Assembly (NCBI RefSeq): GCF_001689125.2
Contig: NZ_CP015405.2
Location: 3,974,501-4,038,500 of the forward strand
DNA from: Blautia pseudococcoides
GTDB lineage: Bacteria > Bacillota > Clostridia > Lachnospirales > Lachnospiraceae
Direction: 5' to 3'
Length of the DNA stretch: 64,000 bases
The notes under the pieces are model-generated. The model ran no database searches. It was not told the DNA's origin and worked only from the letters and a program-made list of their open reading frames with translations. Position 1 is the stretch's first letter, and each line of letters opens with the position of its first letter. Shown in pieces: positions 7,838 through 15,221 of the stretch. The position numbers were made by a program, and so were the translations under genes.

Positions 7838-8679
7838 TGAAGTGTCCTCCCTGTAATATCTACAAAAATATCATTTAATGTAGGCTCACTACTATGAATG
7901 GAAAGCAGACGGTTTTCGGAAATTAAGTTTTTCAATAACTTATCTTCTGTGGTTCTATCAAGCAGACATTCTCCCGTTTTCTCACCTTTGTCATAGTAGG
8001 TATATTGTATTTTTGCAGCTCCCCTTGACATAATCAAATTATGCGGACTATCCAATGCGCTTACTTTTCCGGCAACGATAAAGGCTACCTGGTCACATAG
8101 CTCTGTTGCGTCAAACATGTTGTGAGTAGTGATGATAACCGTTTTCCCACGTTTCTTTTCTGCAAGGATAATATCTTTCATCAAACGATTATTCGTAGGG
8201 TCAAGACCGCTTGTCGGTTCATCAAGGAATAATATGTCTGGGTCATGTATCAACGCTTTGATAAAATTCAAGCGGGAACGCATACCTTTGGAAAAGTCGC
8301 CAACCTTTTTATCTCCGTCATTTTCCAATCCAACCATATGCAATAGTTCATCAATAGACCGAGGCTGCTTTTCATACAACGAAGCAAAATAGGCGAGATT
8401 TTGCCGTGCTGTGAATTTCTCGTAGCAGGTTGAAAATTCAAAGTCTACTCCAATATTTTCATAAAACCGATTTGTACGCTCCCGAATTTCTGTACCTGCA
8501 ACTTTTACGCTGCCTTTATATCTTGTATTAAGTCCGGTCAAAACTTTTTGAATGGTTGATTTTCCGGCACCAGAGGGGCCCAAAAATCCAAAAATTTCTC
8601 CTTTCCCAACATGGAAACTCACATTCTCGACAAACGGTTTGTCGGTATAGCTAAAATACAGTTTTTTCACATCAATCAT
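7834..8679 (-). CDS. ABC exporter ATP-binding protein
   Basis: A 281-residue ATPase: Walker A GPSGAGKST near residue 35, signature FSKGMRSRL near 130, Walker B DILFLDEPTSGLDP, and the H-loop in IITTHN. The C-terminal ~80 residues form the extra domain common in DrrA-like drug-export ATPases. It is the first gene of the three-gene exporter operon, preceded by AAGGAGGACAAAAT and, further up, by a TATGAC-N15-GTCATA palindrome shared with tetR and the hydrolase. Confidence 0.9.
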   Translation of the reverse strand: MIDVKKLYFSYTDKPFVENVSFHVGKGEIFGFLGPSGAGKSTIQKVLTGLNTRYKGSVKVAGTEIRERTNRFYENIGVDFEFSTCYEKFTARQNLAYFASLYEKQPRSIDELLHMVGLENDGDKKVGDFSKGMRSRLNFIKALIHDPDILFLDEPTSGLDPTNNRLMKDIILAEKKRGKTVIITTHNMFDATELCDQVAFIVAGKVSALDSPHNLIMSRGAAKIQYTYYDKGEKTGECLLDRTTEDKLLKNLISENRLLSIHSSEPTLNDIFVDITGRTLQ

Positions 8680-8700
8680 TATTTTGTCCTCCTTAGACTT

Positions 8701-8727
8701 TATGACCTATATGAATATATAGTCATA
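8701..8727. promoter_or_regulatory. TetR-type operator O1 (exporter operon)
   Basis: TATGAC (8701-8706) and GTCATA (8722-8727) separated by 15 bp of AT-rich sequence. It lies 22 bp upstream of the exporter ATPase start. The same half-sites and spacing occur ahead of tetR and ahead of the hydrolase. Confidence 0.75.
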
Positions 8728-8782
8728 TAAATTATAAAAAATATGTTTGGCTATCTGCCTGTCAAATAACCAAACAAGATTG

Positions 8783-9370
8783 TTACTCTGCTACTACTTG
8801 CTGAATAATACCATTCACTAAAAGATTTTGTATCATATTCAGTTCTTCGTCCTCTTTGAATTGTTCCAAACAGGATAAAACAGAATACAGGGATTTTATA
8901 ATAACCGTATGCGGAACCAAAAATACAACCCCTAAATCCTCCAATATCTCCAATATACGAATATCACTGTACATATGATTTTCAAAAATATCTGACGATA
9001 TTTTTCTTTGCAGATAGTCCATTAAAGATAAATCAATCTGTGAAAGAATAGGCGAAGTAATCACCCCCGTTAAACTTAGCATGATAACGTCCTTTGCTAA
9101 ATCTCTATGGTTCTTATACTTTTTCTTTTTAACGGTTGTTTCTATACTTGTAAATAACTCTTTTTGTAAGCGAAAATTGATTTCAACATATAGATGTTCT
9201 TTACTGGGATAAAAAGCATAGAAAGAACCTTTTGATATGTTTACAGCAGCTACTAAATCATCAACTGTTACTTTTTTTAAGCCGTGTAATGCAAACAGCT
9301 TTTCTCCCTCTATCAAAAGTTTACTGTTTATGATTTCTTTTTCTTGTTCCGTAAATCGTGGCAAACTCAT
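8783..9370 (-). CDS. TetR-family repressor of the exporter/hydrolase block
   Basis: A 195-residue protein. The N-terminal HTH is clear: LFALHGLKKVTVDDLVAAVNISKGSFYAFYPSKEHLYVEI. The C-terminal ~140 residues are the ligand-binding helical domain and resemble no subgroup I can name. It has its own palindrome (9379-9405) immediately upstream, so it probably represses itself. The identical element ahead of the exporter and ahead of the hydrolase makes these three units a likely single regulon. The ligand is presumably what the exporter removes or the hydrolase cleaves. Confidence 0.85.
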   Translation of the reverse strand: MSLPRFTEQEKEIINSKLLIEGEKLFALHGLKKVTVDDLVAAVNISKGSFYAFYPSKEHLYVEINFRLQKELFTSIETTVKKKKYKNHRDLAKDVIMLSLTGVITSPILSQIDLSLMDYLQRKISSDIFENHMYSDIRILEILEDLGVVFLVPHTVIIKSLYSVLSCLEQFKEDEELNMIQNLLVNGIIQQVVAE

Positions 9371-9378
9371 AACCTCCT

Positions 9379-9405
9379 TATGACTAAAATATTTATATCG
9401 TCATG
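9379..9405. promoter_or_regulatory. TetR-type operator O2 (tetR autoregulation)
   Basis: TATGAC (9379-9384), 15 bp, GTCATG (9400-9405). One terminal base differs from the other two copies. It starts 8 bp upstream of the tetR start codon and overlaps the end of its ribosome binding region. Confidence 0.7.
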
Positions 9406-9441
9406 AAAAGTATAACATTTATTAATTATATAATCAATATG

Positions 9442-10299
9442 CTATCCAAGATATTTATGCAAGGTAGCTTCCAATGCGTTTATTGTAGTGTCCGTGTCCT
9501 CATTAAAAATCATGTGACGATTAAGCTCTAAAGCAAGTAATTCCTTTTGCGGTACATGAATTAAATCAAATACTTTGTTGGTATAATCAAAGCTAAAAAG
9601 CGGGTCGCCTTTGGCAGTAATTAAAATAACAGGACATTGTATAGCTCCATTCTCCAAGCACGATAAGTCAGCATTAAATAAGCTGGCGACAAATCTTAAA
9701 GGATAATAGGGTAAAAGCATAGGGTCATTTAAGCAATCTTGTTTTGCCTGTTCACTATAAAATACTCTGTCATAGTCTAAATAAGCGTCTCCTGGAACCT
9801 TGTAGTTAGGCAGCAATTTTCCACCTACACGAAAGCCCCACTGTATCAGCCCCATAAAACGGTACGACCATGCGGGATATTTTGTTAAGCTCATAGTTTC
9901 TTTTAATGTAGTCAGCATGATATTATGTGGAAAAATGGCTTTTAACCTTGTGTCCCTACCTGCCGCCATTGCAGCTAAAATCCCGCCTTGACTGGAACCC
10001 ATGACAGCTATGTTTTCGCCGAAATTTTCTATTCCGTAAGTTGTTGCGTCATATACATTATGCAACATATCTTCCATTATATAATTTTTTTTGATTTTTG
10101 GGCTTTTTCCGTGTGAAAGATAGTGAACACCTATTATAATAAACCCTCTTTCGCTCAATCCACATAGAAAATTCTCATACATGAGAGGGTGTGACATAGT
10201 ACCCGGCAAAAAAACAATGGTAGGACAGCTTCTTTCTGTATACCAGATAGAAAGTGTTATCGGAACATTATTTGAAGAAATATCAACTTCTTTATACAT
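9442..10299 (-). CDS. Alpha/beta hydrolase
   Basis: A 285-residue alpha/beta hydrolase. GSSQGG near residue 105 is the nucleophile elbow (GxSxG), DPLF near 240 supplies the acid, and NRHMIF near 265 the likely catalytic His. LPGTMSHP is the oxyanion-side loop. ATG 10299 is chosen over an upstream in-frame TTG because TTGGAGATATATGGT places a Shine-Dalgarno at the right distance. No signal peptide. It shares its operator with tetR and the exporter, suggesting degradation of a toxic ester or amide also pumped by the exporter (inference). Confidence 0.8.
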   Translation of the reverse strand: MYKEVDISSNNVPITLSIWYTERSCPTIVFLPGTMSHPLMYENFLCGLSERGFIIIGVHYLSHGKSPKIKKNYIMEDMLHNVYDATTYGIENFGENIAVMGSSQGGILAAMAAGRDTRLKAIFPHNIMLTTLKETMSLTKYPAWSYRFMGLIQWGFRVGGKLLPNYKVPGDAYLDYDRVFYSEQAKQDCLNDPMLLPYYPLRFVASLFNADLSCLENGAIQCPVILITAKGDPLFSFDYTNKVFDLIHVPQKELLALELNRHMIFNEDTDTTINALEATLHKYLG

Positions 10300-10314
10300 A
10301 CCATATATCTCCAA

Positions 10315-10341
10315 TATGACCGTTTTAATTTTATGGTCATA
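10315..10341. promoter_or_regulatory. TetR-type operator O3 (hydrolase)
   Basis: TATGAC (10315-10320), 15 bp, GTCATA (10336-10341), with two more flanking matched bases (AA...TT). This is the most symmetric of the three copies. It lies directly upstream of the hydrolase ribosome binding site. Confidence 0.75.
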
Positions 10342-10494
10342 TTATAGCTTATTGCAAACAGAAAGTCAATAGCTATAAATACATATCCTATTGCTGTGAG
10401 AATATCGAATCCTCACGGTGGGACTGTGTACTCACTGTGCGATCCATATCCGCAGCAAAATACCCACTCATGGCATTTTGTGAGCCTCGCCGAT

Positions 10495-10674
10495 CCACGG
10501 ATAACGATGTAAGGAGATTTACTATCTTCTATATATACACAGCCCCTCCTCCCTTACAATTTACCTGACTATGCGGCAGATCTCATCCGCTTTTGCTGAG
10601 TAAATTGTACCAGGGAGGATTCTGTTTTCTTTCCTGATTTGTCCTGCTATCATCCTATTTTTTGTGAATTTTTA
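10495..10674. repeat. Structured 180-bp direct repeat, copy 2
   Basis: Second copy of 5922-6102, same orientation. The 17-bp helix around TACAATTTAC/GTAAATTGTA and the GCGG/CCGC inner hairpin are unchanged; differences fall mostly outside the stems. It lies between the hydrolase and the GntR operon. The flanks (10375-10494 and 10675-10800) hold no supported gene. Confidence 0.85.
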
Positions 10675-10802
10675 TATAAATGCAGTATCTCTACAACTAT
10701 GAGGATATTTACCTCTGCCGCTTGGTCTCCCTTTACCCGGTCACAGTAAATTGTTACCCCACTCTGATGGCCATAGATACGGTAAATCTTTTCATCATCC
10801 TA

Positions 10803-10851
10803 TTGACAAACCCGTTTTAAATGAATATAATGTACTTGTACGATAAGTACA
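10803..10851 (+). promoter_or_regulatory. Consensus promoter with GntR (YtrA-type) operator
   Basis: TTGACA (10803-10808), 17 bp, TATAAT (10826-10831). Overlapping the last -10 base is the inverted repeat TGTACTT-N7-AAGTACA (10831-10851). This position would block initiation, which fits autorepression by the GntR protein encoded next. Confidence 0.78.
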
Positions 10852-10875
10852 TTAATGGACACGGGGAGGGACATT

Positions 10876-11253
10876 GTGGAAATTATCATAAGCAGCAATA
10901 CGAGCAAGCCGATATATGAGCAGATAACTTCACAGATAAAAGCCCTGATTATGAGCGGAGAATTACAAACAGGCGACCCTATTCCCTCTATGCGGGCGTT
11001 GGCAAAATCTATCCATGTAAGCGTGATTACCGTTCAAAAAGCGTATGAGGATTTACAAAGGGACGGATTCATTGAAACAACTGTCGGCAGAGGAAGTTTT
11101 GTATCAGCGCAGAATAAGGACTTTTATCAAGAGGAACAGCAGCGGTTAGCAGAGGAACATTTACAGGAAGCTGCTGATATTGGACGAACAAGCGGAATAT
11201 CGTTGGAAAAATTAATTGAACTTTTATCGCTTTTTTATCAAGAGGAGGAGTGA
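10876..11253 (+). CDS. GntR-family (YtrA-like) repressor
   Basis: A 125-residue protein with the short-form GntR layout: winged helix in residues 1-70 (KPIYEQITSQIKALIMSGEL, PSMRALAKSIHVSVITVQKAYEDLQRDG, TVGRGSFV) and a short helical tail for dimerisation. GTG 10876 is preferred over ATG 10855 because it follows GGGGAGGG and gives the usual family N-terminus (VEIIIS). It overlaps the promoter-operator region just upstream. It is the first gene of a GntR-ATPase-permease operon, like ytr operons that respond to cell-envelope antibiotics. Confidence 0.88.
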   Translation: MEIIISSNTSKPIYEQITSQIKALIMSGELQTGDPIPSMRALAKSIHVSVITVQKAYEDLQRDGFIETTVGRGSFVSAQNKDFYQEEQQRLAEEHLQEAADIGRTSGISLEKLIELLSLFYQEEE

Positions 11254-11255
11254 CT

Positions 11256-12116
11256 ATGGACGCTATTTTACAGGTTGAAAATCTGACAAAACAGTACGCC
11301 GGTTTTATGTTAGACCATGTTTCGTTCTCTGTTCCCAAAGGAACTATCATGGGGCTTATTGGCGAAAATGGAGCCGGAAAAAGTACAACGATCAATGCAA
11401 TTCTTGACCTTATCCATAAAGACGATGGTACAGTTACTTTTTGGGGACAGGAATTATCCTCATCTAGGCAGCTTAAAGAGGATATAGGCGTTGTGTTCGA
11501 CGGCATTAATTTTTATGATACTTTGACTCCTGCCAAAGTCGGAAAAATCTCAAGTGCCGCCTATAAACAGTGGGACGAATATTTATATCAGGATTTTCTG
11601 AATCGCTTTCAGCTTCCACCAGATAAAGAGATTAAAACACTCTCCAAAGGAATGAAAATGAAATTGTGTATAGCCGTTGCGCTTTCCCATAAGCCAAAGC
11701 TGCTGATTTTAGATGAAGCTACCAGCGGTCTTGACCCCGTGATGCGGGATGATATTCTTGACGTATTTCTTGATTTTGTGCAGGATGAAAACCACTCCAT
11801 TTTGATGTCGTCCCATATCACGACCGATTTAGAGAAGGTTGCGGATTACATTACTTTTATCCATCAGGGTAAAGTGCTTTTTTGTAAAACAAAAGATGAA
11901 CTTCGTTACCACTATGGTATTTTCCGTTGTGGAGCTGCAATGTTCGATCAGCTCGATAAAGAAGAAATTTTGGCATACCGAAAAGATGATTATCAATGGA
12001 ATGTGCTTGTAGCGGATAAAGAAAAAGTCAGAAGAAAATATAAAAATGCAGTAGTAGACGACGCAACAATCGACGATATTCTGCTGCTGTATGTGAAAGG
12101 AGAGCAAGCCAGATGA
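11256..12116 (+). CDS. ABC transporter ATP-binding protein (YtrB-like)
   Basis: A 286-residue ATPase with Walker A GENGAGKST, signature LSKGMKMKL, Walker B LLILDEATSGLDP and H-loop SSHI. ATG 11256 follows AAGAGGAGGAGTGACT and lies 2 bp after the gntR stop. The C-terminal ~80 residues are a regulatory extension common in this subfamily. It overlaps the permease gene by 4 bp (ATGA). Probably energises the permease at 12113-12760. Confidence 0.88.
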   Translation: MDAILQVENLTKQYAGFMLDHVSFSVPKGTIMGLIGENGAGKSTTINAILDLIHKDDGTVTFWGQELSSSRQLKEDIGVVFDGINFYDTLTPAKVGKISSAAYKQWDEYLYQDFLNRFQLPPDKEIKTLSKGMKMKLCIAVALSHKPKLLILDEATSGLDPVMRDDILDVFLDFVQDENHSILMSSHITTDLEKVADYITFIHQGKVLFCKTKDELRYHYGIFRCGAAMFDQLDKEEILAYRKDDYQWNVLVADKEKVRRKYKNAVVDDATIDDILLLYVKGEQAR

Positions 12117-12760
12117 AAAGCCTTATTTTAAAAGATTTATTCAATATCGGCCACAATGCGAAATCCATGCTGTTCATTCTCGTGGTTTTTGCAATTGCGC
12201 TTATCCCATTTTCCGGCGTAGAGGGATATATATTTGTATGTGCAATTTTATGCAGCATGATGATCGTAACAACCTTTTCTTTTGATAACAATTCCAAATG
12301 GACACGATATGCCATGATAATGCCCGTTTCAAAGAAGGAGTTAGTGGTCGGAAAATTTGTTGTATTAACAATCTTTTGTGCTGTCGGCAGCCTGTTTGGT
12401 CTGGTGATTGGTTCCATCGGTGGATTTGCTATGAGAAAAATCACTTTTGACTTGGCGGGAATTGGGGAGCTGTTATTTTTGGCTTTGGCAGCATGGGTGA
12501 TCTCCCTGATCTTTGGAAGTATGTCAATCCCCCTTGTGTTCAAATTCGGGGCCGAAAAAGGCCGTGTGCTGCTATTAGTATCATTTCTCATTCCGGCAGG
12601 GATTTGTTTTGGGATATACCAGCTTCTTGCCATACTGGGCGTTGAATTGACAGACCAGCTTGTTTTTATCCTGCTGTGCTGTTCTCCGCTCCTTGCATTG
12701 GCGTGGTGCTATGTAATGTACCAAATCAGTTATCATATCTTTACAAGACAGGAATTTTGA
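12113..12760 (+). CDS. ABC-2 type permease (YtrC/D-like)
   Basis: A 215-residue protein with six hydrophobic segments and the small N-terminal MKSLILKDLFNI typical of ABC-2 permeases coupled to YtrB ATPases. Translationally coupled to the ATPase by ATGA overlap. Transported substrate unknown. Since one permease gene follows one ATPase gene, a homodimeric channel is likely. Confidence 0.82.
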   Translation: MKSLILKDLFNIGHNAKSMLFILVVFAIALIPFSGVEGYIFVCAILCSMMIVTTFSFDNNSKWTRYAMIMPVSKKELVVGKFVVLTIFCAVGSLFGLVIGSIGGFAMRKITFDLAGIGELLFLALAAWVISLIFGSMSIPLVFKFGAEKGRVLLLVSFLIPAGICFGIYQLLAILGVELTDQLVFILLCCSPLLALAWCYVMYQISYHIFTRQEF

Positions 12761-12787
12761 TTTTAACCTATAGAGGAGGTGTCTTTT

Positions 12788-12954
12788 ATGGAAGGCAAGA
12801 GATTTGAAATTACAGAAACCGAGGGAAGCGTTAAGGGCTTTTATGTGGTAGTAGATAGAGAAACGGCGTTAATTACCTTGTCGCAAAGTTTGGAACGGGC
12901 GGGGGCATTTGCCCATTAGTTGACAAAGACGGAAAGCCCCTCGTGACAAAATAA
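12788..12954 (+). pseudogene. DUF6440-like small protein, frameshifted
   Basis: ATG 12788 follows AGAGGAGGTGTCTTTT. The first frame gives FEITETEGSVKGFYVVVDRET and then runs out of register to a stop. Adding one G to the GG at about 12865 restores GVNYLVAKFGTGGGICPLVDKDGKPLVTK ending at 12954. This matches the short DUF6440 pattern (VDKETGVNYL...GLTPLVDKDGKPV). The gene length differs from a multiple of three by one base. It could be a real mutation or an assembly error in a short G run. Confidence 0.7.
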
Positions 12955-12962
12955 AGTAATTG

Positions 12963-13003
12963 AAACGAAAAGCGGAGAGGAAATCACTCTCCGCTTTTCG
13001 TTT
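12963..13003 (+). terminator. Strong intrinsic hairpin after the GntR-ABC operon
   Basis: A perfect 17-bp stem: AAACGAAAAGCGGAGAG (12963-12979) and its complement (12987-13003), with a 7-nt loop. The A/T-rich outer stem can act as terminator in both directions. It serves the GntR-ABC operon on the plus strand and possibly the VanX relic on the minus strand. Confidence 0.8.
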
Positions 13004-13041
13004 GGAAATGACGAATATCATCAGTATACCAGTTCAGTTAG

Positions 13042-13262
13042 TCATGAAATGCTAAAATTGATATATGTATTTGGGTACGGTTCATCTGCCAGAACATAAT
13101 GCCACCACTCGTTACAGTAGGCTTCAAATCCGCTGCTTTCCATGATATGCCTTAGAACATCCCGGTTTCTTGATTCTTCCTCTGTCAGTCCGCTTGCAGC
13201 GTGATGGGAATGTTCATCCATAAAGTCAAAATCTCCGCCCATTGGAACAAGTAAACCGGTAA
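13042..13262 (-). pseudogene. C-terminal relic of a VanX-type D-Ala-D-Ala dipeptidase
   Basis: The minus-strand frame contains GLLVPMGGDFDFMDEHSHHA, then GLTEEESRNRDVLRHIM and EWWHYVLADEPYPNTYINF. The E-x-x-H of EWWH is the catalytic base and third zinc ligand of VanX/DdpX dipeptidases. The upstream half with the other two zinc ligands (SxHxxGxAxD motif) is missing, so the piece cannot be active. The remaining ~70 codons end at 13042. A small GGTAAGCC/GGCTTACC hairpin (13258-13280) marks the truncation point. Confidence 0.82.
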
Positions 13263-13308
13263 GCCAATTTGGGGCTTACCACCCTTGATTGATTAAAAAC
13301 AAAATAAA

Positions 13309-13364
13309 GAAATACCGTCAATGGCAGTGCTTGCACTGTTCATCAAGACCATGGACGGTATTTC
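13309..13364 (-). terminator. Terminator of the mgtE transcript
   Basis: GAAATACCGTC (13309-13319) pairs with GACGGTATTTC (13354-13364). An inner CAGTGC/GCACTG stem fills the loop. On the minus strand the stem is followed by TTTATTTTG. It lies about 50 bp beyond the mgtE stop. Confidence 0.75.
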
Positions 13365-13416
13365 GTGTTTTGCTATTGATATTTTTAGTTTCTTATGGAA
13401 CACCATTCAATGTTGC

Positions 13417-14829
13417 TTAGGCTATATGCATAATGTTCAGTAAAATAAGCCAAGACAAACCATAGTATGATACAACTGCAACAAGGTCATTGATAGTCGT
13501 AATCAACGGACCAGACGCAACCGCAGGATCAACACCGATTTTTTTGAGGAAGATTGGAATAACAGTCCCCGATAAAGAGGATATCATCATTGCAAGGTTC
13601 ATTGCAATTCCAAGGCAACCGGCAACTGCAAAAGAGAAATATGGGGCATTTCCCTTTATACACAGGTATCCACCAATCGCAACAAAGGATAATACTCCCA
13701 AAATCAAGCCATTCAGAAAACCGATACGAACTTCTTTCCATACAAGCATAGCTTTCTGTTTATGGTCGATTTGTACATCCATCAAAACACGAATGGCAAC
13801 AGCTAAGGACTGGGTTCCTACATTACCTGCCATACCCAAAATAAGAGATTGAAAACACATAATGATCGGTATCTGTGCAACAATGGATTCAAAGAGTCCT
13901 ACTGTTGCTGAAACGCCTAATCCTAATACCAATAAAATACTCAACCAAGGAATTCTTTTTTTGATACTCAAAAAAATCGGCTCCGCTAAATCTTCCTCTG
14001 AAGGCAGACCACCCAATTTTACATAATCCTCATTGAGTTCTTCTCCAAGGATTTCAATAAAATCGTGTGAAGTCACAATGCCGAGCAGTTTGTTTTCGTC
14101 ATCCAACACAGGGATTGAGTTTTCAGAGTAATCACGCAGGAAAGGAATACAATCTTGTATTTCCATTTTTGCATACAAATAAGGGTAGGACAGTGTCGTA
14201 ATGTCAGAAAGCGGTGTGTTTTCACGTGCAATGATTAAATCCTTTAAGTCAATGGCACCGCAAAAGGTTTTGTTTTCGTCTACCACGTACAAAGTGGAAA
14301 TATTGTCATTTTCCGCTGCTTGACAAATCAATTCCGACATAGCTACCTTTACGGTAGAGTTGTTCGATACAGCAATAAAGTTCGTTGACATTTTGCTGCC
14401 GATTTCATCTTCATCAAAAGAACTGATTAACTTAATTTCAGCCCGAATATCCGGTCGCATCAGATCCAGTAAAGTTGTCCGATTTTCTTTGGAAAGGTTT
14501 TGGAGCAATTCTACTGCTGAAGATGTTTCCATAAAGAAAAGAACTTCTGTTTTTTGATTGATTCCTAATAATTCAAAATAAGAATCATTGTGTTCCGCAT
14601 ATTCCAGAACATTAGCAATATTCTCCGGCTGCATAATGCGGAATAAACGCTGACACTCCTCTTTGGTAAGCGAGGTAAGCGTAGCGGCAATGTCTTTTTC
14701 GTGATATTCGCCGATCGCCTCTCGCAATTTCCCAGGAGTCAGATTGCTTCGGATAATGCTGATGATTTCAGAAGCAAACTCAGAAATTGATGCATTTGTG
14801 GTTACTGGAATGAAAATATTCTTGTTCAT
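13417..14829 (-). CDS. mgtE: MgtE-type magnesium transporter
   Basis: A 470-residue protein with the full MgtE layout: N-terminal superhelical domain (about 1-130), two CBS domains (about 130-255, including STLYVVDENKTFCGAIDLKDLI and IPVLDDENKLLGIVTSHDF), a linker helix, and five membrane segments from about 285. The end SGPLITTINDLVAVVSYYGLSW is the conserved pore-side segment. ATG 14829 is chosen because AAAGGAGGCACTAAC precedes it; an in-frame start further up lacks a site. In characterised MgtE the cytosolic domains close the pore when internal Mg2+ is high. The ~300-nt leader suggests extra control at RNA level. Confidence 0.92.
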   Translation of the reverse strand: MNKNIFIPVTTNASISEFASEIISIIRSNLTPGKLREAIGEYHEKDIAATLTSLTKEECQRLFRIMQPENIANVLEYAEHNDSYFELLGINQKTEVLFFMETSSAVELLQNLSKENRTTLLDLMRPDIRAEIKLISSFDEDEIGSKMSTNFIAVSNNSTVKVAMSELICQAAENDNISTLYVVDENKTFCGAIDLKDLIIARENTPLSDITTLSYPYLYAKMEIQDCIPFLRDYSENSIPVLDDENKLLGIVTSHDFIEILGEELNEDYVKLGGLPSEEDLAEPIFLSIKKRIPWLSILLVLGLGVSATVGLFESIVAQIPIIMCFQSLILGMAGNVGTQSLAVAIRVLMDVQIDHKQKAMLVWKEVRIGFLNGLILGVLSFVAIGGYLCIKGNAPYFSFAVAGCLGIAMNLAMMISSLSGTVIPIFLKKIGVDPAVASGPLITTINDLVAVVSYYGLSWLILLNIMHIA

Positions 14830-14900
14830 TGTTAGTGCCTCCTTTACACGAATTCGTAATGGCAGGCGTGCAAACATTCATTGATAGCTAAAAATGGGCA

Positions 14901-14983
14901 TAAAAATACCATTGTTAGTCACAAAACATCTACACAGCCTGTTTCTGTTTGTGTAGAGTAGTGTTGAAGCAAACAATGGCATT
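14901..14983 (-). terminator. Intrinsic terminator/attenuator in the mgtE leader
   Basis: On the minus strand AATGCCATTGTT (14983-14972) pairs with AACAATGGTATT (14916-14905): 12 pairs including one G-U. A second helix, CTACACA/TGTGTAG, lies in the loop (14930-14956). The outer stem is followed by TTTTTA. A hairpin plus U-run between promoter and gene is the hallmark of premature termination control. Confidence 0.65.
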
Positions 14984-15004
14984 CAAATATTTTCAAAAAC
15001 GCAG

Positions 15005-15094
15005 TTAGAACACAGACAGCAAGTTGACATACGATCTCTGAAAATATAGGAATACCATATTCATCTTGTTACAACTGCAACTACTACTGTCCAT
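15005..15094 (-). CDS. Putative leader peptide upstream of mgtE, 29 aa
   Basis: ATG 15094 on the minus strand follows GTGAGGTGAGAAT. The peptide begins MDSSSCSCNKMNMVFLY and ends SVF. It starts about 35 nt after the predicted transcription start and stops 22 nt before the attenuator helix begins. Its position fits a translated sensor that decides whether the downstream hairpin forms. Cys/Ser/Asn-rich start, hydrophobic end; no known homologue that I recognise. Confidence is limited by size. Confidence 0.45.
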   Translation of the reverse strand: MDSSSCSCNKMNMVFLYFQRSYVNLLSVF

Positions 15095-15135
15095 ATTCTC
15101 ACCTCACATTTATTATTTGGCATTATACCGTAATT

Positions 15136-15164
15136 ATTTTACTACGATTACACTTAAATGTCAA
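15136..15164 (-). promoter_or_regulatory. mgtE leader promoter
   Basis: On the minus strand TTGACA (15164-15159), 17 bp, TAAAAT (15141-15136). Transcription should start near 15129, giving a leader of about 300 nt before the mgtE start codon. Confidence 0.7.
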
Positions 15165-15221
15165 GCTATACGATTTATGAAGTTTAATTCCAATTTGTTC
15201 AATTCTATAAAACTGGGATTT

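Noticed and set aside
10680..10820. 46-codon plus-strand ORF ahead of the GntR operon
   Set aside because: It contains the -35 box of a consensus promoter and lacks a ribosome binding site.
14830..15135. Mg2+ M-box riboswitch ahead of mgtE
   Set aside because: I compared the leader with the remembered M-box conserved blocks and found no convincing match beyond a short GGTGAG. An Infernal search would decide.
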